Source: Bacillus sp. FJAT-28004
GTDB taxonomy: Bacteria > Bacillota > Bacilli > Paenibacillales > Paenibacillaceae
Assembly (NCBI RefSeq): GCF_001280845.1
Contig: NZ_LGHP01000001.1
Span: 491,905-555,904, forward strand
Reading direction: 5' to 3'
DNA: 64,000 nucleotides
The position numbers were made by a program, and so were the translations under genes. The notes under the pieces are model-generated. The model had not been told where the DNA came from. It ran no database searches and saw only the letters and a program-made list of their open reading frames with translations. Shown piece by piece: positions 45,465 through 54,230 of this stretch. Within the stretch, counting starts at the first letter, position 1. Each line of letters begins with the position of its first letter.

Positions 45465-45647
45465 TTGTATATGATTGTGTTAGTAAATATGATCTCTGGC
45501 TTTCTTCTGTTTCCCTAGATCGAATCAGCAACGGATGATGATATCTTTTGGAGAGTGGATGGATACAAATCGCGCTCAAAAGGTTATACTTAAGCACTTG
45601 AACAACTACGAATCAGTATAACTATAAGATTAGGAAGCGATTTGATT

Positions 45648-46850
45648 ATGTCACAACATGCAAAACTGAATCATCAAAATCTATTTACGGGTATCTTATC
45701 TGCATTGCTCGCTTGTACAGGAGGGGCGGTTCTAATTGTAAGCAGCGCGGAAAATGCGGGTTTTACGACTGTGGAGCTCATTTCATGGCTGTTCGCCGTT
45801 TATTTTTTTGGTGGACTATTGAATATCGCATTGACGCTAAAATACAAAATTCCGTTTGGCGGCGCTCATTCCATCACAGCGGCCGCTTTCTTAAGTATGT
45901 CTGCTACCCAGTTTTCGGTGCAGGAGCTTGCTGGCGCAAGTATTTTAACAGGGATCATATTCGTTGTATTCGGACTATCAGGTTTATCTGATAAGCTGCT
46001 TGCCGTACTCCCGAAGCCGCTTATGGACGCGATGCTAGCGGGTTTAATTTTCAGCCATATTGTGAAGATCGTTCCTGCAATGAAGGACGCGCCTTTTGTT
46101 GGATTTATGGCAATGCTAGGTTTCTTCTTATTTCCACGCTTTTTTAAGGGATGTCCTCCCGTGCTGGGCGTTGTTTGTATGGGCTTGCTAGCTCTTTGGA
46201 TTGGCTATGATCTTCCGGCGATGGAGTCGCTGCCGTTCGCGATGCCCCATGTGGTGCAGCCCGAATTTTCATTAAACGGCATGTTATCCTTGACGCTGCC
46301 TATGACAATGCTCGTGCTTAGCAATGATTTATTCGTTGCCTTGGCGGCACTTCGGAAAAACGGATATGAGCCTTCTGCTTCCAAAACGATAACGATAACC
46401 GGTGTTGCCACAGCGGCTGTCGGTTTCTTGGGCGGACATACTGTAAATATAGGCGGAATGATGAGTATGCTGTGCAGCAGCGAAGAAGCAGGTAAGAAGG
46501 AATCTCGTACTTATGCTGCTATCGTCTCAGGAGTGTTGGTATCTATTTTTGGATTATTCGCTTGGAAAGTTATCGCCTTCATTAATATACTCCCGCTATC
46601 TTTTATTTGGATGCTAACGGGCTTCTCGCTAATGGGTGTATTTATTCAAAGTCTTCAATCCGCATTTTCGGAATCGACTTATCGGTATTCAACAGCGTTC
46701 ACATTTGCGATTGCGGTAGCTAATATATCTTTCCTTGGTATTTCTGCTCCAGTGTGGTGCTTAATTATCGGTATTGTGACAATGAAATGGCTGGGCGAGG
46801 GAACGCGCAGCAATCCTTCACTTCGAACTGAAAAAAAGTTAAAAGGATAA
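45648..46850 (+). CDS. benE: BenE-family benzoate/H+ symporter
   Basis: 400-residue integral membrane protein with about 11-12 hydrophobic segments. Family features include the early PFGGAHSITAAAFLS loop and the later GGHTVNIGGMMSMLCSSEEAG. BenE transporters are described as importing benzoate with protons. A TTG at 45642 is also in frame; ATG 45648 has AGGAAG ten bases upstream. It stands alone after the terminator of the glycan operon, with no benzoate-degradation gene in view, so the natural substrate may be another aromatic acid or related anion. Confidence 0.82.
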   Translation: MSQHAKLNHQNLFTGILSALLACTGGAVLIVSSAENAGFTTVELISWLFAVYFFGGLLNIALTLKYKIPFGGAHSITAAAFLSMSATQFSVQELAGASILTGIIFVVFGLSGLSDKLLAVLPKPLMDAMLAGLIFSHIVKIVPAMKDAPFVGFMAMLGFFLFPRFFKGCPPVLGVVCMGLLALWIGYDLPAMESLPFAMPHVVQPEFSLNGMLSLTLPMTMLVLSNDLFVALAALRKNGYEPSASKTITITGVATAAVGFLGGHTVNIGGMMSMLCSSEEAGKKESRTYAAIVSGVLVSIFGLFAWKVIAFINILPLSFIWMLTGFSLMGVFIQSLQSAFSESTYRYSTAFTFAIAVANISFLGISAPVWCLIIGIVTMKWLGEGTRSNPSLRTEKKLKG

Positions 46851-46855
46851 TAGGC

Positions 46856-47209
46856 TCATTCCCAAGGATACTTCGATAGCAAATAATCGGCGAACTTCTT
46901 GCTCTCCTCTCTGCGCTGCTTCCGCATAGCTGTTCGATGCTCTGCCGTTTCATATAATTTAATTTCTTCTTCTGATTCTGGGACAATACGAGGTAGTTGC
47001 TGGACTGCACTTTGTGCAGTAGATAGCTTATATGGGCAAGAAAGAAATTGGCTGCGTTGCATAAATGCAATAGATTGCGACTTGTTTCCTTCATTTAGCG
47101 ATGAATAGGTGATTCTATTGCAGTAATTGCAGTGTACGCTGGAAGCAGCCGGGCCGAAGCGTGTTCTATTGCACAAACTACAACGTACGATAACTCTTAG
47201 GCAGTCCAA
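46856..47209 (-). CDS. Small zinc-ribbon-like hypothetical protein
   Basis: 117 residues, not assigned to a family. The N-terminus has two CxxC pairs (RCSLCN and HCNYCN, about ten residues apart), suggesting a zinc ribbon. The C-terminal half is charged and helical (ESEEEIKLYETAEHRTAMRKQRREESKKFADYL). The TTG start at 47209 lacks a clear ribosome site, so the true start is uncertain. Convergent with the benE gene, with five bases between stops. It could be a real small gene or a chance frame; the spaced cysteines favour real. Confidence 0.45.
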   Translation of the reverse strand: MDCLRVIVRCSLCNRTRFGPAASSVHCNYCNRITYSSLNEGNKSQSIAFMQRSQFLSCPYKLSTAQSAVQQLPRIVPESEEEIKLYETAEHRTAMRKQRREESKKFADYLLSKYPWE

Positions 47210-47278
47210 GGAGAGTAAATCGACTTATGGGCAGAGTGATATGAGTTTTAGGCGGCGCTAGTACTTCGAAACAATAAA

Positions 47279-47328
47279 AGAGGGTGTGTTTCATAAAGTC
47301 TGTTAAGACCTTATGGAACACACCCTCT
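47279..47328 (-). terminator. Terminator of the beta-mannan operon
   Basis: AGAGGGTGTGTT (47279-47290) pairs with AACACACCCTCT (47317-47328), extended by CATAAAG/CTTATG. On the minus strand it is followed by TTTTATTG. The stretch 47210-47278 holds nothing else recognisable. Confidence 0.8.
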
Positions 47329-47341
47329 GCGGTTTAGACGA

Positions 47342-48511
47342 TTAAAGCTGTAAGTTGCGATCGATTAAGGCGATGCGCTGTTCCACGCATGCGTATGAAC
47401 GAAGCGGGTCTTCAGGTGTGTTTAGGCAGTAATCGAGCAATTGATCGACTGTAGTTGCTGCAACATGACAACGTGTGTCGGAGGAGGCGTAGTAAATGAA
47501 TACGTCGCCATTCTCCTGAGCGATTACACCATTGCAGAAGGCTACATTCGATACGTCGCCGACCCGTTCAATGCCTTCAGGTGCTAGCAAATGCCCGCCG
47601 GGGCGATGTGTGACTTTGTTAGGCTCTTGCAAATCGGACAAGAAAGCATAGAGCACGTAACGCAAGCCCGCCGCTGTATTGCGTACGCCGTGAGCGATAT
47701 GAATCCAGCCCTTATCCGTCTTAATCGGTGCAGGACCTTGACCGTTCTTCACCTCTTTGATCGTATGATAGTGGCGCTCATCAATAATGACTTCGCGCTC
47801 TACAACGGCGTTCTCGATTGTATCGGATAGTCCCCAGCCGATGCCGCCGCCTGAGCCTGTGTCGATGAAGCCGTCCTGCGGACGAGTGTAGAAAGCATAT
47901 TTTCCATCAACAAATTCAGGGTGAAGCACGACGTTTCTTTGTTGGTTGGATGCTGTTTTTAGATCAGCGAGGCGCTCCCATTGCTTTAGATCCTTCGTTC
48001 TTACGATACCGCATTGTGCAATAGCGCTCGATAGATCACCTTTTGGTGCGGAAGGGTCTTTTCTCTCTGTGCAGAACAGGCCGTAAATCCAGCCATCCTC
48101 ATGTTGAACGAGGCGCATATCGTAGACGTTGATGTCCGGATCGCTAGTTTCTGGAAGCAGAATAGGGTGGTTCCAGAAGCGGAATCCATCAACAGGACTA
48201 TCACTCTCAGCAATTGCAAAAAAGGATTTGCGGTCATTGCCCTCGGCGCGCGCTACGAGATGAAACTTGCCGTTTAAGAAGATAGCACCGGGATTGAATA
48301 TGCAATGTACGCCAAGTCGCTCCATGAAATAAGGATTTGTTTCTGGATTGAAATCATATTTCCAGATCAGCGGAGCATGCTCTGCCGTTAGAACAGGGTG
48401 TACATAACGATCAAATACGCCGTTTCCGAATGCTGCAGGCTCGTTTTTACGCTGCACGAGCGCCTCATAGCGATCTGTCAGCATTTGCTTGCGTTCATTA
48501 AATTTACTCAT
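47342..48511 (-). CDS. GH130 4-O-beta-D-mannosyl-D-glucose phosphorylase
   Basis: Cytoplasmic glycoside phosphorylase, 389 residues. It splits mannosyl-beta-1,4-glucose with phosphate to mannose 1-phosphate and glucose. GH130 subfamily-1 features are [64 protein letters not shown] and [20 protein letters not shown], where the proposed catalytic aspartate follows [10 protein letters not shown]. The frame is open to ATG 48526 overlapping the epimerase stop; ATG 48511 with GGAGG eight bases upstream gives the family length. Last gene of the mannanase-epimerase-phosphorylase operon, which makes the mannobiose route the likely one rather than GlcNAc-linked substrates. Confidence 0.9.
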   Translation of the reverse strand: MSKFNERKQMLTDRYEALVQRKNEPAAFGNGVFDRYVHPVLTAEHAPLIWKYDFNPETNPYFMERLGVHCIFNPGAIFLNGKFHLVARAEGNDRKSFFAIAESDSPVDGFRFWNHPILLPETSDPDINVYDMRLVQHEDGWIYGLFCTERKDPSAPKGDLSSAIAQCGIVRTKDLKQWERLADLKTASNQQRNVVLHPEFVDGKYAFYTRPQDGFIDTGSGGGIGWGLSDTIENAVVEREVIIDERHYHTIKEVKNGQGPAPIKTDKGWIHIAHGVRNTAAGLRYVLYAFLSDLQEPNKVTHRPGGHLLAPEGIERVGDVSNVAFCNGVIAQENGDVFIYYASSDTRCHVAATTVDQLLDYCLNTPEDPLRSYACVEQRIALIDRNLQL

Positions 48512-48525
48512 TGGATAAACCTCCA

Positions 48526-49737
48526 TTAGTGTGAAGTTGATGTGCCGGATAAACGTTCAATCATTTCAAAACAAGCACGACCGTTATGATAAGGGCATTT
48601 CCATGGACTAACCTTTTGAACATTTTCGCTTGGAGATCCATTGCGCGTTACGCTCCAATGCCATTCACCAAACTGTTTGTCGACGATAAAGTTCTCAATG
48701 AATTGCCACGATCTTACGGCAGCCTCGCGGTATTTCTCATCGCCCGTCATTTGATAGGCATTATAGAAACCAACAACAGCCTCCGCTTGCGGCCACCAAT
48801 CCTTGTGCGTATCAATTAGCCCACCTGGACCTGCCTCATTCAGAAGACCGCCGTCCTCGTCTACGCCTTCGTTCAGCGTCGCTTCCGCCATTCGAATCGA
48901 GATTGCTTTGGCATCAGCCAGCAATGCTTCATCCCCAAGCACCTCAGCCGCCTCGACCAGCAGCCAGCTGCCTTCGATATCATGACCGAAAGAGATATGC
49001 TCGGATCTGCCGTTCCATTTTTCATCGAAGAAAAGAATAAAGTGCGCGTTGACTGGATTAATAATATGTTTAATCGTTATTTCAATTAATTCTTTCAGCT
49101 TGGCATGCAGTTCATCTGACTTCCATATCCGGTAAAGGTTCGTGTAACCCTCCATGATGTGGAGATGAGTATTCATCGACTTCTTCTCATTCAAATCTTT
49201 TTCACTCAGGCTATTATCGTCAGTTTCCAGCCACTCGCGTGTAAGAGCCTCGAAATAACCTTTATACTCCTCATCGTAGCTATAACGCTCAAGTGTATGG
49301 AATAACGAGATTGCTTGCTGAAGCGCAGCATCATCGCCAGTAGCGCGGTGATACTCGGATAAGGCGTAAATGGCAAAGGCTTGGCCATACACCTGCTTTT
49401 TCGTTTCCGCTGGATTGCCGGCTGCGTCGACCATCCAGTATAATCCGCCGTATTCCTGATCTACAAAATGCTCGATCACGTAATGGTACGCTCGTTCAGC
49501 GATTTTTAAATATGATTCATTTCCAGTCATGCGATAAGCAGAGGCAAAGGTCCATAAAATACGTGTATTAAGCACTAAGCTTTTGCCTGCTTCGTTGTTA
49601 ACGGTTAAATTTCTACTGATATAGCCATAGAAACCGCCATTTTGCTCATCGATCGTATGCTTCATCCAAAAGCCAAGAATGTTTGTTTCTAGCTCTTGCT
49701 TGATGCTTGCAAGCCATTGCTGGTTGTTTTCATTCAT
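48526..49737 (-). CDS. Cellobiose 2-epimerase (AGE family)
   Basis: 403-residue (alpha/alpha)6-barrel epimerase of the N-acylglucosamine 2-epimerase family. It converts the reducing-end residue of beta-1,4-disaccharides, for example mannobiose to mannosylglucose. Conserved segments with catalytic histidines are [28 protein letters not shown] and [14 protein letters not shown], and the C-terminus [18 protein letters not shown] is diagnostic. ATG 49737 overlaps the mannanase stop (ATGA) and has GGAGG nine bases upstream. With GH130 phosphorylase downstream, the product feeds straight into phosphorolysis. The neighbours support cellobiose 2-epimerase over N-acylglucosamine epimerase. Confidence 0.92.
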   Translation of the reverse strand: MNENNQQWLASIKQELETNILGFWMKHTIDEQNGGFYGYISRNLTVNNEAGKSLVLNTRILWTFASAYRMTGNESYLKIAERAYHYVIEHFVDQEYGGLYWMVDAAGNPAETKKQVYGQAFAIYALSEYHRATGDDAALQQAISLFHTLERYSYDEEYKGYFEALTREWLETDDNSLSEKDLNEKKSMNTHLHIMEGYTNLYRIWKSDELHAKLKELIEITIKHIINPVNAHFILFFDEKWNGRSEHISFGHDIEGSWLLVEAAEVLGDEALLADAKAISIRMAEATLNEGVDEDGGLLNEAGPGGLIDTHKDWWPQAEAVVGFYNAYQMTGDEKYREAAVRSWQFIENFIVDKQFGEWHWSVTRNGSPSENVQKVSPWKCPYHNGRACFEMIERLSGTSTSH

Positions 49738-50708
49738 TGGCTCAAACCTCCGTCACGCGTTTCAGCTATTTTCGCCGCATAATATTGACGAACGGTTTGC
49801 TCAGCTTGCTTGCCATACATACAATAATCGTCGTTAGTACTAGCGTCTGTCTCTTCATATAATCGTGCTGGCCAATCCCAGAGCATAAAGCCGCCTACCC
49901 AAGCACGTTTGTCTGTATGGGAGAACATTGTCTCGTAGTACTGACGCTGCACCTCTTCACTTGGCGCGCCGAGGAGTCCCCAATCGTTAGGAATATATTG
50001 CGAGCCTTCACGGCTAGGACAGCCTGCTTCCATGAAGAAAAAGGGTTTGTCGTATTCCGTTACGACCTTCTCAATACGATTCAGCTGTTCTTCCCAATCA
50101 TCGATAGGGTAGTAGCCGCTTGAAGAAATGACATCAACAGCATCCCACCATTTCATTTGACCTTCTTGATATTTGTCACAATTGTACGTAACGATGCCCG
50201 AGTAAACTTTGCGTACCTCTGTGATGAGCTCACGCCATTCGGACTCCCTGCGATCGGTTTGAACCATCTCGCATCCAACGCAAAACATTTCACAACCCGT
50301 TTCTTCGGCAATTCGCGCGTAGTGCAAGATGAAAGTTGTATAAGAAGCGAACCAGTCAGACCATTTTGGCTCGCAAGGCACATCGAGATCAAAGAAATTA
50401 ATATGTGCACGCCATGTGCCATCCGCACAATTGACGACCGGCTTCAGACAAACGTTAAGGCCTATTTCCTTCGCTTTTTGAATAGCACTGCGAACCTCAT
50501 CATCGGTAACCGTCGGCGCTTCACGAAACTTAATTTCAGTCGAGTGCGCATGATCTTGAAGAGCGCCAAGCGCAATAGCCGTCCAGTTCACGCTTAAACG
50601 CTCAGCCATCAATTCCATCGAACGATCCGCTTTTGCGCCGGTCCACGTGCCTCGAACGCCTGTCCAGCCCCATGTCATTCCGCCTATATAGGCTGATTTA
50701 GTTCTCAT
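49734..50708 (-). CDS. GH113 beta-mannanase (intracellular)
   Basis: 324-residue TIM-barrel enzyme of clan GH-A with no signal peptide, so it acts on imported manno-oligosaccharides. N-terminal GGMTWGWTGVRGTW is typical of GH113. Acid/base E147 in FCVGCEMVQ and nucleophile E227 in FFFMEAGCPSREGS are at the expected ends of strands 4 and 7. ATG 50708, AAGGTGGGG eight bases upstream. First gene of the operon; overlaps the epimerase by four bases. It would shorten beta-1,4-mannan oligomers to mannobiose for the epimerase. Divergent from an importer that probably delivers its substrate. Confidence 0.9.
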   Translation of the reverse strand: MRTKSAYIGGMTWGWTGVRGTWTGAKADRSMELMAERLSVNWTAIALGALQDHAHSTEIKFREAPTVTDDEVRSAIQKAKEIGLNVCLKPVVNCADGTWRAHINFFDLDVPCEPKWSDWFASYTTFILHYARIAEETGCEMFCVGCEMVQTDRRESEWRELITEVRKVYSGIVTYNCDKYQEGQMKWWDAVDVISSSGYYPIDDWEEQLNRIEKVVTEYDKPFFFMEAGCPSREGSQYIPNDWGLLGAPSEEVQRQYYETMFSHTDKRAWVGGFMLWDWPARLYEETDASTNDDYCMYGKQAEQTVRQYYAAKIAETRDGGLSQ

Positions 50709-51023
50709 AGAAGTCGCCCCACCTTATTTTTGATATTTTTGTTATTGCTAATAATATTTTTGTTATATAACAAGTAAACATGATTCTAGTCTTGTTTGCA
50801 ATAGCTTTCTTCAAAAGCAATCCACTTCATAAAATCGCTTCATTTAATAACGCTAAAAGCATCATATGTATGCACAATAATGAGTGAAAATGCTAAAAAT
50901 AGCGTTTTCATAAAATGACAGTTGAAGACTATAAATCATATTTTAAACCATTTTAGATGCGTATTTTATGAGGTATTATCAAAATGTAAGCGGAATCAAA
51001 ACGGGCCGAGGGGGATTTGAAAA
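50709..51023. other. Divergent AT-rich control region, beta-mannan operon and importer
   Basis: No gene seen. Contains the cre-like inverted repeat and the promoter of the plus-strand importer (50886-50935). The minus-strand promoter was not pinned down. A further short element with AACGCTAAAAGCAT (near 50850) echoes the inverted repeat. Confidence 0.6.
50886..50935 (+). promoter_or_regulatory. Importer promoter with overlapping cre-like inverted repeat
   Basis: -35 TTCATA (50907-50912), 17-base spacer, -10 TATAAA (50930-50935). The inverted repeat GAAAATGCTA-N4-TAGCGTTTTC (50886-50909, one mismatch) reaches into the -35. On the minus strand its right half reads TGAAAACGCTATTT (50910-50897), matching cre at 13 of 14 positions. 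CcpA or a LacI-type repressor is the likely binder. Confidence 0.5.
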
Positions 51024-52337
51024 ATGAAAAAAGTCATTTCGTTAGCACTTGTTTCTGTAGTTATGCTAACATCTTTAGCTGCATGTGGTGGGAATAATGC
51101 GAGTACGAATACAGCAACGAACAAGCCAAGCACGGATAACACCGCAACGAACAAGCCGGAGAACGGTGGAACAGAAGAGGCGTCAACCATTAAAGGTGAA
51201 GTAGTATTCTTAACCAACCGTACCGACATGATTGATAAACAGTATGTCGATTACGAAAAACGTTTTGAAGACAAATATCCCGGTGTCGATCTTAAATTTG
51301 AAGCGATAACGGACTACGATAAAACGTTGAAAATCCGTATCGCTTCCGGCGATTTCCCGGATGTCGTATTTGTTCCAACGATTCCAAACGCTGAGCTGCC
51401 TAATTATTTCACTCCGCTTGACGACATTACATTCTCCGGTGAAATTCACTTCAAAGATTTGAAAGCGCAAGAGGGCAAAATGTACGGCGTATCCTCAGGC
51501 GGTTCAACTGTAGGTATCGTCTACAACAAGAAAGCATTCGAGAAAGCAGGCATTACAGCTCTTCCGAAAACATACGACGAATTCCTTGCAGCATCACAAA
51601 AGCTTAAAGACGCAGGGATCGTGCCGCTTGCATCAAACTTCAAAGACAAATGGCCGCTTGATACTTGGGTATATGATGTTACAACTCTAATTGGAGGAGC
51701 CTCTGATCACCAAAACAAACGTGCCGAAACCGACACACCGTACACGCTTGACAATGTATACGGCAAATCATGGGGTATTCTTCGTGAGTTGTACACCAAA
51801 GGTTTCCTAGAAACAGACGTTAACTCGACGAACTGGGAGCAATCGAAAAAAGACGTAGCAACAGGCAAATTCGGTATGTATCTTATTGGTAACTGGGTAA
51901 TCAATCAAGTAATCGAAAACGGCGCTCCTGCTGAGGATATTGGCTTCTTTCCATTCCCTGTCGACAACTCGGGCGAAGCAAAAGCACCGCTTAACCCGGA
52001 TTTCTTCTATGCTGTTAATAAAAACGGCAATGTTGAAGCAGGTAAAGCGTTCGTGCAATGGATGATCGAGGAATCTGGTTATGATGATTTCGCAGGTTTC
52101 ATTCCAACTTTGAAAGACAAAGAATCTAAGCTTCCACAGCTTTCGGAATTCAACAGCTTTACCCCTAAATTTTTCGAGCCAGCTGCACCAGTAGATGCTG
52201 CGACAGAAATTCAAAACAAAGCGCAGCTTGATCAAGCTGCAGTTGTACAAGAATTCGTATTAGCTAAAGACCCGCAAAAGGTATTTGATAAAGTGAATAC
52301 TGCATGGGCGAAAGCGAAAAAAGATTTAGGCTTGTAA
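51024..52337 (+). CDS. Solute-binding lipoprotein of probable manno-oligosaccharide importer
   Basis: 437-residue lipoprotein with lipobox SLAAC (C21) and an Asn/Thr/Lys/Pro-rich linker before the binding fold (VVFLTNRTDMIDKQYV onward). Paralogue of the permease-less protein at 29255, sharing STVGIVYNKKAFEKAGIT, LIGNWVINQVI and EDIGFFPFPVDNS. ATG 51024 with GGGGG nine bases upstream. Heads an operon with two permeases and a response regulator, and diverges from the GH113/epimerase/GH130 genes, so beta-manno- or glucomanno-oligosaccharides are the likely ligand. A 17-bp stem follows the gene. Confidence 0.9.
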   Translation: MKKVISLALVSVVMLTSLAACGGNNASTNTATNKPSTDNTATNKPENGGTEEASTIKGEVVFLTNRTDMIDKQYVDYEKRFEDKYPGVDLKFEAITDYDKTLKIRIASGDFPDVVFVPTIPNAELPNYFTPLDDITFSGEIHFKDLKAQEGKMYGVSSGGSTVGIVYNKKAFEKAGITALPKTYDEFLAASQKLKDAGIVPLASNFKDKWPLDTWVYDVTTLIGGASDHQNKRAETDTPYTLDNVYGKSWGILRELYTKGFLETDVNSTNWEQSKKDVATGKFGMYLIGNWVINQVIENGAPAEDIGFFPFPVDNSGEAKAPLNPDFFYAVNKNGNVEAGKAFVQWMIEESGYDDFAGFIPTLKDKESKLPQLSEFNSFTPKFFEPAAPVDAATEIQNKAQLDQAAVVQEFVLAKDPQKVFDKVNTAWAKAKKDLGL

Positions 52338-52344
52338 GGGCTGT

Positions 52345-52386
52345 GTGCAGAATGGATAACCCGTAAGTCGGTTGTCCATTCTGCAC
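52345..52386 (+). terminator. 17-bp intercistronic stem after the binding-protein gene
   Basis: Arms 52345-52361 and 52370-52386 pair over 17 bases with one T-G pair (core GCAGAATGGA/TCCATTCTGC), with an 8-base loop. No T run follows, so it is better read as an mRNA 3'-end stabiliser or processing element than a true terminator. Confidence 0.6.
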
Positions 52387-52425
52387 CTTCAGATTAGAAA
52401 GACGCAGGGAGGATGGGGTTGTCTC

Positions 52426-53316
52426 ATGTTTAGCAGATTGTCTTTTAGAACACAGAAGAACTATGTCATTATTGGCTTCGTCGCATTGCCGCTGCTGCTG
52501 CTGCTGACATTCGCCTATTATCCGGCAATGGAGCTCATTCGATTAAGTTTTACAAGCTGGGACGGATTAAGTCCTAATAAACCTTGGATTGGTTGGTCGA
52601 ATTACAGGGAAGTATTTTCTAATCCAGCTATTTTTGGCGTCTTTAAACATAACTTTGCCTATTTCGCTGTTGGAATCGTACAAAATATCGCCGCGATATA
52701 TTTCGCAGTGGTGTTGAACAGCAAGCTCAAAGGTAAAAACTTTTTCAGGCTGCTGCTTTTTTTACCGTACATCCTAAATGGCGTTGCTGTAGCATACTTA
52801 TTCGGTTACGTATTCGACACGACAAACGGATCTTTGAACTATTTGCTAGGACAGCTAGGATTTGATGCTCTGTCCAAAACTAGCTGGCTCGGCAGTGGAT
52901 CGTTTGTAAACTACACGCTTGCTTCCATTGGCTTTTGGCGTTTTATGGGCTTCAATATGGTTATTTATTTGGCGGCACTTCAATCTATTCCAAGCGATAT
53001 TTACGAAGCTGCATCGATTGACGGGGCAAACGGCTGGCAAAAATTTATTAGCATTACGCTGCCGAACATTTACAAAATTATCGAGCTCAATTTATTTTTT
53101 ACGGTTACCGGCGCTTTAGAGGTATTTGATCTGCCTTATATCCTGACCAAGGGCGGGCCTGCGGGATCGAGCGAAACCTTCGTTATGAAAATTGTCGAGA
53201 CCGCCTTTCAGTTTAACAATTATGGCTTAGCATCTGCAATGAGCGTCGTCTTGTTACTATTTGTTGTTATTGTTTTGTCGATTCAGCGGTTCTTGTTGAA
53301 AGGAAAGGAGGAATAA
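52426..53316 (+). CDS. ABC permease, MalF/UgpA-like
   Basis: 296-residue first membrane subunit of the importer. Six hydrophobic segments and EAA loop EAASIDGANG. The open frame begins at 52372, but ATG 52426 starts the usual MFSRLSFRTQKNYVIIGF segment and has GGGG seven bases upstream; the stem-loop lies before it. Partner of the next gene product. Confidence 0.9.
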   Translation: MFSRLSFRTQKNYVIIGFVALPLLLLLTFAYYPAMELIRLSFTSWDGLSPNKPWIGWSNYREVFSNPAIFGVFKHNFAYFAVGIVQNIAAIYFAVVLNSKLKGKNFFRLLLFLPYILNGVAVAYLFGYVFDTTNGSLNYLLGQLGFDALSKTSWLGSGSFVNYTLASIGFWRFMGFNMVIYLAALQSIPSDIYEAASIDGANGWQKFISITLPNIYKIIELNLFFTVTGALEVFDLPYILTKGGPAGSSETFVMKIVETAFQFNNYGLASAMSVVLLLFVVIVLSIQRFLLKGKEE

Positions 53317-53319
53317 TCG

Positions 53320-54150
53320 ATGAATAAATCCAATAAGCTTTGGGACACAATCAAATATTTAAGCCTTCTATTGGCTGCGTTTGCGATTTTGTTCCCGCCT
53401 TATATCATCGTCGTCAATGCATTTAAGACGAAGGATGAATTTCACACTAAATCGACGATCTCCATGCCGGATAGCTTCCTCTATTTAAAAAACTTTGCTC
53501 AAGCCTTTAAGCAGGCCGATATGCTCCATGCGTTCGGGAATACGCTGTTCATTATTGCGATAACGCTTATTTTGAACATATTGATTGGATCGGCTTTCTG
53601 TTATGCAGTTGGGCGCTTCAATTTCAAATTTAAAGGGCCGCTAGTCGGCTTGTTCCTATTCGCAACGATTATACCGGCCATTACAATTCAAGTCGTCAAC
53701 TACAAAACGATTCAAGCGCTTGGCTTGACGAATAACCTGATGGGACCTGTCCTAATCTATGTAGGCGCAGATATTTTGCAAATTTACATTTATCTGCAAT
53801 TCATTAAGAACATCCCTTATGAATTGGATGAGAGTGCGATGATAGAGGGTGCTTCATTGCTCCGGATCTTCCACTCCATCATCTTCCCGCTGCTTGCGCC
53901 AGCTACAGCGACAATCGTTATTTTGAAAACGATTAGTATCTATAATGATATGTTCATTCCGCTCCTTTATTTGCCTAGGGCCGAGCATGTTGTCGTCTCG
54001 ACATCGCTCATGCGATTCTTTGGGGTTAACAGCGGGGATTGGCAAATGATATCATCGGCGATTCTAATCATTATGATTCCTACGTCAATTCTTTATTTAT
54101 TCTTGCAAAAATATATTTTCGCGGGTGTGACAAGCGGTGCGGTTAAATAA
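53320..54150 (+). CDS. ABC permease, MalG-like
   Basis: 276-residue second membrane subunit. Six hydrophobic segments; EAA-type loop LDESAMIEGAS at about residue 168. ATG 53320 with AAAGGAGG upstream, three bases after the previous stop. No ATPase gene in the operon; a shared MsmX-type ATPase is expected. Followed after 80 bases by a response regulator gene. Confidence 0.92.
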   Translation: MNKSNKLWDTIKYLSLLLAAFAILFPPYIIVVNAFKTKDEFHTKSTISMPDSFLYLKNFAQAFKQADMLHAFGNTLFIIAITLILNILIGSAFCYAVGRFNFKFKGPLVGLFLFATIIPAITIQVVNYKTIQALGLTNNLMGPVLIYVGADILQIYIYLQFIKNIPYELDESAMIEGASLLRIFHSIIFPLLAPATATIVILKTISIYNDMFIPLLYLPRAEHVVVSTSLMRFFGVNSGDWQMISSAILIIMIPTSILYLFLQKYIFAGVTSGAVK

Positions 54151-54230
54151 ACCGTCCGCTTTCTTTTCATTGCAGATGTACCGATTTTAGCACAAACTAA
54201 AAGAGGCACACGCGAGAGGAGCGAGCAGGT

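Noticed and set aside
45648..46850. Xanthine/uracil permease
   Set aside because: The GGAHSITAA and GGHTVNIGG loops fit BenE better than the nucleobase transporter signatures.
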